In this document: positions 16,257-25,654 of the stretch, in pieces
Numbering within the stretch: position 1 is the first letter of the stretch
How the letters are laid out: each line of letters begins with the position of its first letter
Assembly: GCF_011290685.1 (NCBI RefSeq)
Contig: NZ_JAANYN010000003.1
Span: 515,076-579,075, forward strand
Source of the DNA: Cyclobacterium plantarum
Lineage (GTDB): Bacteria > Bacteroidota > Bacteroidia > Cytophagales > Cyclobacteriaceae
Direction of reading: 5' to 3'
Length of the DNA stretch: 64,000 bases
Made by a program: the position numbers and the translations under genes
Notes under the pieces: generated by a model
Told to the model about the DNA's origin: nothing
The model's database searches: none
The model's input: only the letters and a program-made list of their open reading frames with translations

Positions 16257-17495
16257 CTATTTCGGATTAAACACCTCATTAATCTCAGCAATGGAAATCC
16301 CCAATAATTGCCGGGCGATTTCATCTAGTGTGCCTTCCTCTCCGGTAAAGTGGTATACATGGTGGAAATGCGCCATGCTTTCTCTTGGAGAAAGAAAGGC
16401 AGCGGGAGAAACACTCTCTAATTCGTAAAACGGCCCCATCTGGCTTCCATCCGCCAAAGGGCCATCATTATAAGCGTTGACGGCATCTCCTTTGAAAGGA
16501 TCGGCTTCGGTGTTCCATTCCTGATTGAGGTAGGGCAGTTCAGAAGCGATATTGAAGGTAGTAATGGTTAATACCTTGTGAAGCGGATCGTAGCTGCCGG
16601 CCATGGGAAGGGCTCTTTCGGGAGAGACACCTACTTTTCCTCTGCTTTGGCCATCTGCCTTCAGGAACAGGTGGTTGTTGGTGATGGTTATTCTTTCCTC
16701 CGGAATCGTTCCGAAATAGTTGGTGGTGAGGCCTGCTTTTGTTTCGTTTGGTTGGAGAGGTAGCACAATGGTGGTTTCCGGGCTGGGTTTGAACATGTCC
16801 AAGACCCAGATGCAGGGAGCTCCGGTTTCTCGGGTCCATGGAAAGTCTCCTGTATTTTGAATGGAATTGATGGTTTCGTACCCTACCATCTTGATGGAGG
16901 AGACATCGGCGGTCAATTCGGTGTTTGCTAAAATTCCTTCCTCTTCCAGAAGTGTAATGATCCGTTGTATTTTTAATGAAAACTCCGTTCCCTGATAGTT
17001 GGTAATTGACGTGGATTTGGTCATGGAGACTTTCCTGGAGCTCGCCTCGATTTTTTCCCAGGCTTCGTGGTCGATGGCTGCAGGGGTATGCCAGTTTTCA
17101 AATTCCATTTTTTCTCCTGGTTCAAAGAACAAAGAGAAGGTATTTCCTTCCGGTCCCAGCCACAGGCGGCTTTCGCCTCCATAGGCATTCATGTGCTCGT
17201 CCAGGGGGCCTTCAAATGCTTCATGGTTTATCCAGCCAAAGCTCTCTCCCTGATCACCTGTTGCAGTGGAGGTGAACACCTTGCCCTGGTATTTGGGGGA
17301 TACCAGGACTTTGGCCTGTTTGTCTTCCGTACTCAGCTCGATAAGTTGCGGATCGTATTTTTCCAAAAACGTTTTATCCTGCAAATAATTAGTGGGGACC
17401 TCTGGGGGAATCTGATTTTCTTTTTGGCGTTCTGAACAAGAATGAATACCGATAAAAATGCTGATAAAGGCAAAAGCAAGGAGGAATTTGTTCAT
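16257..17495 (-). CDS. DUF6786-like lipoprotein
   Basis: This 412-residue protein has a signal peptide and lipobox (FIGIHSC) and one large beta-rich domain. Motifs such as NAYGGESRLWLGPEG, MVGYETINSIQN and SMAHFHHVYHF point to the DUF6786 family, whose fold resembles aldose-epimerase-like sugar-binding proteins. The function is unknown. The ATG at 17495 (MNKFLLAF) gives a normal signal peptide, whereas the longer frame to 17585 does not. It would be anchored in the periplasm or outer membrane. Confidence 0.75.
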   Translation of the reverse strand: MNKFLLAFAFISIFIGIHSCSERQKENQIPPEVPTNYLQDKTFLEKYDPQLIELSTEDKQAKVLVSPKYQGKVFTSTATGDQGESFGWINHEAFEGPLDEHMNAYGGESRLWLGPEGNTFSLFFEPGEKMEFENWHTPAAIDHEAWEKIEASSRKVSMTKSTSITNYQGTEFSLKIQRIITLLEEEGILANTELTADVSSIKMVGYETINSIQNTGDFPWTRETGAPCIWVLDMFKPSPETTIVLPLQPNETKAGLTTNYFGTIPEERITITNNHLFLKADGQSRGKVGVSPERALPMAGSYDPLHKVLTITTFNIASELPYLNQEWNTEADPFKGDAVNAYNDGPLADGSQMGPFYELESVSPAAFLSPRESMAHFHHVYHFTGEEGTLDEIARQLLGISIAEINEVFNPK

Positions 17496-17727
17496 TTCGG
17501 ACAGATTATTAGGTGTTTTGAAAGCAATTATACCAAAAAACCCAGATGGTGCAATAGGATTCGTAATGATTCCTTTGGGTAGCATAAGGTCTATTGCCTA
17601 TGCTGAGTTTAAGATTTTAAGTAAATTTGAATATACAAATCGAAAATACAAATAGCTGAATTGACAGGTCTGTCTGATACAGATTGAAAGTTTTAAATGC
17701 TGTATATTTACATAAAAGATTTGCACC

Positions 17728-17955
17728 ATGGTGGACTACAAACAAATTATAACCATTGAACCGGGTAAGCGGGGAGGTAAACCATGCATACGGGGAATGC
17801 GGATTACTGTAAGTGATATTTTAGGTTGGATGGCTTCAGGAATGACGGTTCAAGATATCCTAGCCGATTTTGACGAATTGACTGAAGAAGATATTTATGC
17901 AGCATTAAGTTTTGCCGCTGATAGGGAAAATAAGGTCTATAAAATCGCTATATGA
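17728..17955 (+). CDS. DUF433 antitoxin
   Basis: This 75-residue protein has the DUF433 pattern: GGKPCIRGMRITVSDIL, then MTVQDILADFDELTEEDI and AALSFAADRE. It is a helix-turn-helix protein that normally acts as the antitoxin and autorepressor of a PIN-like toxin. It overlaps the next gene by 4 bases (ATGA), the usual layout for such pairs. Confidence 0.88.
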   Translation: MVDYKQIITIEPGKRGGKPCIRGMRITVSDILGWMASGMTVQDILADFDELTEEDIYAALSFAADRENKVYKIAI

Positions 17956-18293
17956 AGTTTTTGTTTGATCAGAATATTTCTCACAAAATATTAAAATTTA
18001 TCCCCAATCAATTTTCTGCCTCAAGCACTATCAAAAAGGAAGGTTTACTCAATGCTACTGACCGTGAAATTTGGGAATTTGCAAAGCAAAATGGCTATAT
18101 TATTGTCACTAATGATTCTGATTTCAATGATTTAAATTTGTTATTTGGATTTCCTCCAAAAATTATTTGGATCCGAACAGGTAATCTTGCTACACAGGAC
18201 CTGGCTGATCTACTGATAGCAAATGCGGAGGAGATCATTAAATTCAATGAAGATGAAGACTATGGTTGTTTTGAAATAGTGAGAATGAAATAA
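17952..18293 (+). CDS. DUF5615 PIN-like toxin
   Basis: This 113-residue protein has the PIN-like acidic residues of the DUF5615 family: LFDQNIS at the start, ATDREIWEFAK in the middle, and VTNDSDF later. It is expected to be an RNase toxin held in check by the DUF433 protein translated just before it. The pair lies between the two Uma2 loci in a stretch rich in small accessory genes. Confidence 0.88.
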   Translation: MKFLFDQNISHKILKFIPNQFSASSTIKKEGLLNATDREIWEFAKQNGYIIVTNDSDFNDLNLLFGFPPKIIWIRTGNLATQDLADLLIANAEEIIKFNEDEDYGCFEIVRMK

Positions 18294-18320
18294 AAATAGT
18301 AAGCTTAAAGGTACTGTTTT

Positions 18321-18347
18321 CCCGATTAAAGATCGGGCTTATTTCTT
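18321..18347 (+). terminator. Terminator after the DUF433/DUF5615 pair
   Basis: CCCGAT (18321-18326) and ATCGGG (18332-18337) form a short stem with a 5-base loop followed by CTTATTTCTT. It is 28 bases past the toxin stop. The stem is short, so termination may be partial. Confidence 0.55.
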
Positions 18348-18446
18348 AGGGGATCTGGTGTATAATTGAAAAAGGTAGTAACTGCGAAATGCTTCATTTT
18401 TTTGGTAGTTACTTACAATAAAAGGCAAAAAGTTAAAAATCTGAGT

Positions 18447-19049
18447 TTACAACTCCCCAAACACCTCATCCAGATCCAAAACAAACCCCGGAAGTGCCTG
18501 GGACCTTATCCGATCACCAAAAGTAAATAGCCGGGAGGGGCGGTATTTCCCGGCTTCCAGGGTATAGATCAGCAAAGTACGCTCGTCGGGATGTACCACC
18601 CAGTATTCCTTCACACCGGAGGTTTCGTACACTTCGTATTTCAGTTGAATCTCTATCTTGTTATTTCCCGGAGAGAGGATCTCCACGATCAGGTCCGGGG
18701 CACCCACACAGCCCAGCTCATCCAGCTTATTCGGGTCACAAACCACGCAAAGATCCGGCTGCACGACGGTGTCAATATCCTCGTGTCGCCTTGATGCTAA
18801 GGGAAGCCGCACATCGAAGGGTGCCGGATATACTTTGCAAGTTTTTTCTTTCAAAAATTCATAAAACCTGTTGGCCAATATCATGGAGACTTCTTGGTGA
18901 ATCCGCCTGGGGGCGGCGGCCGCCTGTCGGAATACCTTTCCCCGAATCAGCTCCACCATCTCATCCAACTGCCAGGTGAGGTAATCGGCATAAGAATAGT
19001 TTCCATACCCGGCAATGGGTTCATTGACTTTATCTTGGGGCTTTTCCAT
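18447..19049 (-). CDS. Uma2-family putative endonuclease
   Basis: This 200-residue protein has the Uma2 (PD-(D/E)XK fold) core: GAPDLIVEILSPGNN (Asp119, Glu123), Lys137 in QLKYEVYE and GVKEYWVV at 146-152. The start MEKPQDKVNE and the length are normal. Uma2 proteins are widespread and of unclear role, possibly nucleases of mobile or selfish elements. A degraded second copy is at 13704-14992, and a 34-base upstream segment is shared by both. Confidence 0.88.
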   Translation of the reverse strand: MEKPQDKVNEPIAGYGNYSYADYLTWQLDEMVELIRGKVFRQAAAAPRRIHQEVSMILANRFYEFLKEKTCKVYPAPFDVRLPLASRRHEDIDTVVQPDLCVVCDPNKLDELGCVGAPDLIVEILSPGNNKIEIQLKYEVYETSGVKEYWVVHPDERTLLIYTLEAGKYRPSRLFTFGDRIRSQALPGFVLDLDEVFGEL

Positions 19050-19305
19050 AGTTGCTATACCAATTAAGAACTATTTCTAAAGATAACAAGATTTGGGCAA
19101 ATCCGCCAGGGTTAAAACAAGGATAAGGTATTCCGGTATAGGCATTTGGTCATGGCCTTCCCTATCCGTCGTTATTCAGGATTTTTTCGTCTTAAAAGAA
19201 GAGGAGAGAATAATAAGGATAGTAAAAATAAAAACTACATTTTTAAATGTGTTTTTAATCCTTTCTTTTTACAAGGAGGAGGTTGACAATGTAATTTTGA
19301 CTATC

Positions 19306-19746
19306 ATGAAGAGAATAGTAGTTTTTAAAAGAAAATGGATCGTTTTTTTTATTATGATTCACTCTACGCTAATTGTGACCAGTTGTGTTGAAGACATGAC
19401 TATATCTCCTCTTGAGACAGAATTCCAACTGCTTGATGCTTCAGATAATCTCACTATTTCATTTAAAGAAGGTGAGGATTTTGTATTTGACTATCGAATA
19501 GTCAATTCCGGAAACATAGATGTTTCATGGGAAGGCGCAAATGATGGATCAATCCCCCTATTTCCTGTATTTAAGATTTTAAATAAAAATGATAAATCCT
19601 TAGTAGGTTCGGTGTATGATCCAAAATTAATCCGTTTTGATTTAGACCTGGGCCGAACCCTTACACCCGGTGAGGATGTTGTTATTAGGGTTATATGGTT
19701 AGGAAATTTGGAAAAAACCGAAGTTACATGGGGAGGTCATTGTTAG
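19306..19746 (+). CDS. Hypothetical lipoprotein
   Basis: This 146-residue protein starts KRIVVFKRKWIVFFIMI, with a lipobox at about Cys27 (IVTSC), then a beta-rich domain reminiscent of an immunoglobulin-like fold (FDYRIVNSGNIDVSW). I do not recognise a family. ATG 19306 gives a proper signal peptide; a longer frame back to 19093 does not. Like the lipoprotein at 15242, it follows a Uma2 copy and the shared 34-base segment, which may mean that the region was duplicated and then diverged. Confidence 0.6.
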   Translation: MKRIVVFKRKWIVFFIMIHSTLIVTSCVEDMTISPLETEFQLLDASDNLTISFKEGEDFVFDYRIVNSGNIDVSWEGANDGSIPLFPVFKILNKNDKSLVGSVYDPKLIRFDLDLGRTLTPGEDVVIRVIWLGNLEKTEVTWGGHC

Positions 19747-19813
19747 GGGACGTCAAATTAATTTTTTATTTCACATAACATAACATTATCTTTAACTAAA
19801 TATCGCAACAACC

Positions 19814-20911
19814 ATGGCAAGATTATTCCTGATTACCGGCTTTATTTGGTTATTAATAAGCTGTCAATCCAATCCAGAGGAGGTTCTCGGGCTGGCAAAG
19901 CAAAAAATGGAAGATAATGCATATATCTCCTACAGCTATTTTTCCCTTTGGCCAGACATGATAGGGGAAAATGACACCATTGCAGGTACCTCCCAATTTA
20001 AAAGAAATAAAAATACCTATTTTGATTATGATTTTATAAGCCAACGGGATAAATATGACCTCATCTATGTTGGAGATGAATACAAGCAAATCCTTCACGG
20101 GGATAGTGTGGTTATTGTGTATACAACAAAAGACATCGAAAAGGAGTCTATTCGAATGAATGAGCTGATGGTAACAAATTATTCTCCTATGATGCTTTTG
20201 AAAGCAGGGGAATGGAGGTATAGAAGTGACACAGCCATTTTAGACAAACAGCTTTTGGATTTTTTTAAAGTGGAAACGGATACTGTAATAAAAGACATCA
20301 ATATTTATACCGAAAACCATCTTTTTATAAATCCTCATTCAGCTTTGGTGGAGCGTTACGAAAGGAGGCTTTATCACAATGGTAAAGAAAAACAGTTTAT
20401 AATCTATACCTTTTCTGATTATGATTTCCATAACGATCCTTTGGAACTCACTTATTCCTATCCCAGCCATTATGTGTCTAAAATGGCCACCGAAAAGGAA
20501 AAGCTGCATCGTTTAGAAGCAGGTCTGCCTGCTCCTGAATTTGAGTTAATGGATATGGAAGGGCGAAACATCAACCTATCAGATCTCAGGGGGCAAAAAG
20601 TGCTGATTAATTTTTCTATGATCAATTGTGGTTGGTGTAAAGTTGCCCTCGACAATTTCAATGACGAAGAATTTGAATTCGCTGAGGGGATTACCGCTTT
20701 GTATATTAATCCTGTGGACAGTAAGGAGGATATGGCAAAATACCTGAAGAAATTCACTGTTCCTTTTCCTGTTATCCCCGAAGCCAAATCGGTCGGCAAA
20801 TCTTATGGAGTAAGCGGATACCCGACTTTCTACCTGATAAATGAAAAAGGAGTAATTGAAAATGTTATTTCCGGATACCAAGAGGATTTTATTAATAGTT
20901 TAAGAAGGTAA
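19814..20911 (+). CDS. Lipoprotein with C-terminal TlpA-like thioredoxin domain
   Basis: This 365-residue lipoprotein has a lipobox at about Cys16 (LLISC). The N-terminal 225 residues form a beta-rich domain of a type common in Bacteroidota lipoproteins. A thioredoxin/redoxin domain follows from about 235 with the active site CGWC (in MINCGWCK) and the later cis-Pro SGYPTFYLI. It probably reduces or oxidises thiols in the periplasm. The substrate is unknown. Confidence 0.82.
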   Translation: MARLFLITGFIWLLISCQSNPEEVLGLAKQKMEDNAYISYSYFSLWPDMIGENDTIAGTSQFKRNKNTYFDYDFISQRDKYDLIYVGDEYKQILHGDSVVIVYTTKDIEKESIRMNELMVTNYSPMMLLKAGEWRYRSDTAILDKQLLDFFKVETDTVIKDINIYTENHLFINPHSALVERYERRLYHNGKEKQFIIYTFSDYDFHNDPLELTYSYPSHYVSKMATEKEKLHRLEAGLPAPEFELMDMEGRNINLSDLRGQKVLINFSMINCGWCKVALDNFNDEEFEFAEGITALYINPVDSKEDMAKYLKKFTVPFPVIPEAKSVGKSYGVSGYPTFYLINEKGVIENVISGYQEDFINSLRR

Positions 20912-21238
20912 TTATTGCAGCAACTCTTTTTCCTGACCTGAAATTTACCTCTGTTTTGTATCTGTCCTATAAACCAATATTTCAAAAATGATAAGCTAAT
21001 TTTTTTATTAATATTACAATAATATTATAATTTTTTTTCAATATCTTTATTTTGGATTAGTATTGCCTGTCTTTTTTTATCAGGAACTGGTGTAATCCCA
21101 AGAAAATTAAGCCACTAAGGCATAGCTAAGTTGTGATGAAGTAGATAATAGCAAAGAACCTGTTGATTTTAAAGCGGCTCCACCGAGTTACGGATAATTC
21201 ATAGTATTATCTGGGTTTAATCATAAAATGACTTAATT
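20912..21238. other. AT-rich intergenic region
   Basis: These 327 bases are strongly AT-rich, with runs such as ATTAATATTACAATAATATT near 21020. They probably hold the promoter of the next gene, but no clear promoter, RNA or gene is seen. Confidence 0.4.
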
Positions 21239-22705
21239 ATGTTTCTAAATCAATTTTTACTGACCAGATCTCCTAATTTTAAAGAAAAATGGAACCAATT
21301 AAATTGGAAAAAGGAATCTATTGGAAATGGGGAATTTACCCTTTTTTGCCATCCAAACATCAACGTAGTTAAAAACTCCACGGGGAATCCCAATTTATTT
21401 TTAATTGGGTCTCTATATGATTGGGAATTCCCTGAATTAACTGACCAAGAAATCATCGACGAATTATCAAAAGGTTCGGCGTCAACATTGTTTGATAGAG
21501 TTTCAAAATATACCGGAGAGTTTATCATTATTTTTTCTTCGGAAGATTCATTAATTATTTTTCATGATGCGACTGGTCAAAGAGAAATCTATTATGATTT
21601 ATCGTTTGATAATGTTGCCTCACAAGTTTCCTTGCTTGCCCAGGGAATTGAATTGATTCCTCATGACAATAAACATGCGATTGAATTTTATAATTCAGAG
21701 GTATTTAAGAAACGAAAGCTTCTTATTGGTGATTCAACACATGTTAAGAATGTTAAACATTTAAATTGTAACCATTTTATTGATCTAAAAAGAGGAAAGG
21801 TTACAAGATTTTATCCCAATAAAAATTTGCCTGAAAGGTCTTTGAATGATGCAGGGAGGATAGCAGCGACCATGATTAAAGGCTATTTAAAAGCAATCTT
21901 TAATAGACACCAAAAAATTGCCTTGGCAGTTACCGGAGGCTATGACAGTAGAATATTATTTTTGGCAAGTTTAGAGATTCCTGAAGAAAAATGCACCTAT
22001 TACGTCTTAAAGAGGTTAAACATGCCAGATAACCATCATGATATTGTCCTATCCGGTAAATTAACTCGTGCTTACGGTAAAAAAATCGTCATTTTAGATG
22101 CTTCTAAAATTCCAAAAATGGAGGATATATCAGATGTGAAAAAAAGCCTGGATTTTCCTCCAAATGAAGTATTAGAAGATGTTTTTAAGGGCCAAGTGTA
22201 CATCAATGGGAATGTCTTTGAAATTGCAAGAAGCGTATTTGGATATGCAAAAAATGTTACTGCTGAGGATTTGGCTTTTATTACGGGGAATGGGAAATTA
22301 AAATTCCCTACGTTAATTTATAAGGAATGGATAAAGAATACCTCGGAGTTTAAAAAGTTAGGTTATGATTTTATGGATTTCCTGTATTGGGAAGATCGGA
22401 TGGGAATTTGGCTTAGCAAGAGTCGGACCGAACAATTGGCATTAAATAAAATTATTAAATCTCCATATAATTCAAGACAACTTATTGACATTTTACTTTC
22501 TGTTAATAAAAAGCATAGAGGTTTGCACCATAATGCATTACAGAAAAAAATTATTGCCATTCTGTCAGAGAATAATAAGGAGGTAACAAAATTACCTATT
22601 AATCCTACCCGATCAGCAAAGTTTTTTATAATATTATTCAAAATGAATTTATACAATACATTCAGGTATATTTGTTTAAAGTTAAGATTGCTAGGTGAAT
22701 TCTAG
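21239..22705 (+). CDS. Asparagine-synthase-like protein without nucleophile Cys
   Basis: This 488-residue protein resembles asparagine synthase. It has an N-terminal glutamine-hydrolase-like half (FDRVSKYTGEFIIIF, DATGQREIYYD) and a C-terminal ATP-binding half with AVTGGYDSRIL, the PP-loop motif. Residue 2 is Phe, not the Cys required for glutaminase activity, so it may use ammonia or make an amide or lactam by another route. Codon use is AT-rich compared with flanking genes, and it stands alone between long intergenic stretches, which suggests transfer. Confidence 0.75.
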   Translation: MFLNQFLLTRSPNFKEKWNQLNWKKESIGNGEFTLFCHPNINVVKNSTGNPNLFLIGSLYDWEFPELTDQEIIDELSKGSASTLFDRVSKYTGEFIIIFSSEDSLIIFHDATGQREIYYDLSFDNVASQVSLLAQGIELIPHDNKHAIEFYNSEVFKKRKLLIGDSTHVKNVKHLNCNHFIDLKRGKVTRFYPNKNLPERSLNDAGRIAATMIKGYLKAIFNRHQKIALAVTGGYDSRILFLASLEIPEEKCTYYVLKRLNMPDNHHDIVLSGKLTRAYGKKIVILDASKIPKMEDISDVKKSLDFPPNEVLEDVFKGQVYINGNVFEIARSVFGYAKNVTAEDLAFITGNGKLKFPTLIYKEWIKNTSEFKKLGYDFMDFLYWEDRMGIWLSKSRTEQLALNKIIKSPYNSRQLIDILLSVNKKHRGLHHNALQKKIIAILSENNKEVTKLPINPTRSAKFFIILFKMNLYNTFRYICLKLRLLGEF

Positions 22706-23099
22706 AAATAAATATAATTTTAATCAATAAGTATTTTTAATTCCGGATTTGACGACAGGGGAAAAATTACGCTTTAATGGGTGAATCGTAGTATTGCGAA
22801 CCCAAATAGATAGAATTATGCAATGGGTTTGTAGTGCCGGTTCGGACTTCATGCTGGATAGGCTGTGATTACATGAACCAGTCTGTTTGGAGATTGAGTT
22901 ACAGGTGATTTTCATTTTTGCGTAAAAATCCCTCCCCACTCTGGTCGGGACAGGCTCTGCCTTCCGCCGCGGCGGAGAGATTTGCCTATTTACCGATGAC
23001 GGTTTAATTATAAAATAGGTCGAACTCACGTTTGTAATCAACGTTGACGCCCTGTGTAAAATCCTGAGAAAAATGTTGTTCTTGCCAAAGGCTAAAAAA
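22706..23099. other. Intergenic region with GC-rich palindrome
   Basis: These 394 bases separate two convergent genes. A perfect 14-base palindrome TCCGCCGCGGCGGA is at 22963-22976, and a similar core recurs at 58100-58121. No gene or RNA is recognised. Confidence 0.5.
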
Positions 23100-24167
23100 T
23101 TAAACCCGGTGCAATTTATACGGATACACCCCATCTGCGTTCCACTGGCAAACATACAGGTTTTTGTCCCGGTCCAGGCAGACATCGTGACAATGCCGGA
23201 ATACCGGTTGTTCCTGTAGCATGAGTGTCAATTTTCCGTTTTCATACTGAGGCTCCGTACCTCCCGGATTGGAGACCACCCGGTTTTCCTGGTCAAGAAT
23301 GGTCACAAAGCCCCTGTTCAGTTGCATGTTATAATTGCCCTCCGTCATGCCAAAGCAGACACCTGAATAGATGTTTTCTCCATCCACTATCGGCCGGCTG
23401 ACAAAGGCTCCCGGCAGGTAGTATTCTTCTATGTACTCCCCGTCAAGTGTAAACCGTTTGAAGGAATTCTTGATGCGCGCAGTACAAAGCAGGGTAGGGT
23501 TGGCGGCATCCCTGTAGTCCAGGGCTACCCCATGGGCCTGCTTGAATTTGTTGGGTTGCAGGAAGCTGTCCCCGCCAAACTTTCTAATGAATTGACCTTC
23601 GGCATCGTATTGTAAAATAAACTGCGATCCGTAGCCGTCTGCCACATAAATATCCCCATTGGGCCCTATGGCGGTCTCGGTCGGCCGGTAAGCTGATGTT
23701 TCATCGTAAGCCCCCAGTTCGGCAGGATGTTCCAATTCCACTAGGATTTTTCCTTCCAGGCTGCACTTGACCACCCTGCCCAAACCCGGATCGGTGATAT
23801 ACAGGTATTCTGCATCTCCCTCATCATGAATGCTCAGGCCATGAGCACCCGGGAAGGAGAGGGTCCAGGAGTCCAGTAGCTTTCCTGATGTATCATAAAT
23901 AATGACATTGTTCTGGGGGTGATCGGTCAGCATCAGAAGCCTTCCGGTTTTGTCCATCACCATCTCATGGCAGTTTTTAACGGGGTGCTTTTGGGGATCC
24001 AGGTCACCCCATCCTTTCTCTACCCGGTACCTGAAATCCCCATGACCCAGGATTTCTTCCTCCAGCTTTGGGGCAGTTGGTTTGATGTAAAAAGCAGATA
24101 AGCCGGAGACGGACAGAGCCCCTCCGGTTAAAACCGTATTTTTCAGGAATTTTCTTCTTTGGTTCAT
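23100..24167 (-). CDS. NHL-repeat beta-propeller protein with Tat-like signal
   Basis: This 355-residue protein begins NQRRKFLKNTVLTGG, with a twin Arg and hydrophobic stretch typical of Tat export. The rest shows NHL/six-bladed propeller repeats (GAHGLSIHDEGDAEYLYITD, PNGDIYVADGYGSQF, DVCLDRDKNLYVCQW). It may recognise a ligand or act as part of a periplasmic complex. It starts 24 bases after the DUF1501 stop and is probably in one operon with that gene and the DUF1553 gene. Confidence 0.8.
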   Translation of the reverse strand: MNQRRKFLKNTVLTGGALSVSGLSAFYIKPTAPKLEEEILGHGDFRYRVEKGWGDLDPQKHPVKNCHEMVMDKTGRLLMLTDHPQNNVIIYDTSGKLLDSWTLSFPGAHGLSIHDEGDAEYLYITDPGLGRVVKCSLEGKILVELEHPAELGAYDETSAYRPTETAIGPNGDIYVADGYGSQFILQYDAEGQFIRKFGGDSFLQPNKFKQAHGVALDYRDAANPTLLCTARIKNSFKRFTLDGEYIEEYYLPGAFVSRPIVDGENIYSGVCFGMTEGNYNMQLNRGFVTILDQENRVVSNPGGTEPQYENGKLTLMLQEQPVFRHCHDVCLDRDKNLYVCQWNADGVYPYKLHRV

Positions 24168-24191
24168 TTTAATTGCCCATTTTGGATTTTC

Positions 24192-25646
24192 TCAAGCCAA
24201 AAGGTCTTTTACCACCTGCCCATGTACATCGGTCAGCCGGAAGCGCCTGCCCTGGTGCTTGAAGGTGAGTTTCTCATGGTCTACGCCTAACAGGTGCAGC
24301 AGGGTGGCCTGGAAATCATGCACGTGCACGGGGTTTCTGGCCACGTTATAGCTGAATTCATCTGTTTCCCCATAGACCATGCCTTTTTTTACCCCGGCTC
24401 CGGCCATCCACATGGTGAAGCAGCCCGGATGGTGGTCACGACCGTAATTGTCGGCCGTCAGCCTGCCTTGTGAAAAGCTGGTGCGTCCAAACTCGCCACC
24501 CCAGACCACCAGGGTATCCTCCAGGAGCCCCCTTTGTTTGAGATCCTGGATAAGCCCGGCCGTAGCCTGATCGGTGCTGAGTGCCTGCCTTTTGATGCCT
24601 GCCGGTAAACTGCCGTGCTGGTCCCAGCCCATGTGGTATAGCTGGATAAACTTTACGTCCCGTTCGGCCAGCCTCCTGGCCTGAAGGCAATTGGAAGCAT
24701 AGGTGCCCGGGATTCGGGCATCTTCTCCGTACAATTCGTAGATGTAATCCGGTTCATTGGAGGTATCCACTGCATCCGGAACGGAGTTCTGCATTTTATA
24801 GGCCATTTCGTACTGGCTGATTTTGGATTGGATTTCCGGGTCTTCCCATAGATCATATTGCCTTTCGTTCAACTTTTTGATATGATCCAAAGCCCTCCTG
24901 CGGTCATGGTCGTGGACTCCATGCGGATTGTTCAGGTACAGAACCGGGTCTTTGCCTGAGCGGAATTGTATGCCCTGATGGTGGGAGGGAAGAAAGCCAT
25001 TGCTCCAGGCATTGGAATTCAGGGGTTGGGACCCTGAGCTTTTGGAAAGCAAGACCACAAAATTGGGCAGGTTTTCGTTGTCACTGCCGAGTCCGTAACT
25101 CAGCCAGGAACCGATGGAGGGCCTGCCGCTCAGTTGGGAGCCTGTTTGCATGAACATGACGGCAGGTTCGTGGTTGATGGCATCGGTGATCATGGATTTG
25201 ACGATGCAGAGCTCGTCCACCACCTGTGCGGTATAGGGAAACAAATCGCTAACCCAGGCGCCGGATTGTCCGTATTGCTTGAAATCATAGATGGACTTCA
25301 CCAGGGGAAAGGTGGATTGATCGGCCACCATGCCCGAATTGCGCTGGGTGCCCTGTACCGATGGGGGGATTTCTTTCCCGTGCCATTTGGCCAGGGAGGG
25401 CTTGTAATCAAAGGTTTCTATCTGAGAGGGCCCCCCGGATTGGAAAAGGTAGATCACCCGTTTTGCTTTGGCCGGAAAATGGGTGCCATTCAATATGCCG
25501 CCCAGTCCCGGATCGCCCAGGCTTCCTCCCCAGGCCCCCGTTTGCCCCAAAATACCGGACAGGGCGATAGACCCAAATCCAAGGGAAGCTTTTTTCAAAA
25601 AGCCCCGACGGCTTTCTCCGAATAGTTTATGTTCATTTTCATTCAT
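24192..25646 (-). CDS. DUF1501 (sulfatase-like) protein
   Basis: This 484-residue protein has a possible Tat signal (RRGFLKKASLGFGS) and the DUF1501 fold, an alkaline-phosphatase-superfamily relative: FQSGGPSQIETFD, QTGSQLSGRPSIGSWLSYGLG, WDQHGSLP and VVWGGEFGRTSFSQ. The enzymatic role is not established. It lies 8 bases after the DUF1553 gene. Such pairs are typical of Planctomycetes and some Bacteroidota, where they are thought to act in polysaccharide use. Confidence 0.88.
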   Translation of the reverse strand: MNENEHKLFGESRRGFLKKASLGFGSIALSGILGQTGAWGGSLGDPGLGGILNGTHFPAKAKRVIYLFQSGGPSQIETFDYKPSLAKWHGKEIPPSVQGTQRNSGMVADQSTFPLVKSIYDFKQYGQSGAWVSDLFPYTAQVVDELCIVKSMITDAINHEPAVMFMQTGSQLSGRPSIGSWLSYGLGSDNENLPNFVVLLSKSSGSQPLNSNAWSNGFLPSHHQGIQFRSGKDPVLYLNNPHGVHDHDRRRALDHIKKLNERQYDLWEDPEIQSKISQYEMAYKMQNSVPDAVDTSNEPDYIYELYGEDARIPGTYASNCLQARRLAERDVKFIQLYHMGWDQHGSLPAGIKRQALSTDQATAGLIQDLKQRGLLEDTLVVWGGEFGRTSFSQGRLTADNYGRDHHPGCFTMWMAGAGVKKGMVYGETDEFSYNVARNPVHVHDFQATLLHLLGVDHEKLTFKHQGRRFRLTDVHGQVVKDLLA

Positions 25647-25654
25647 GACTTGCG

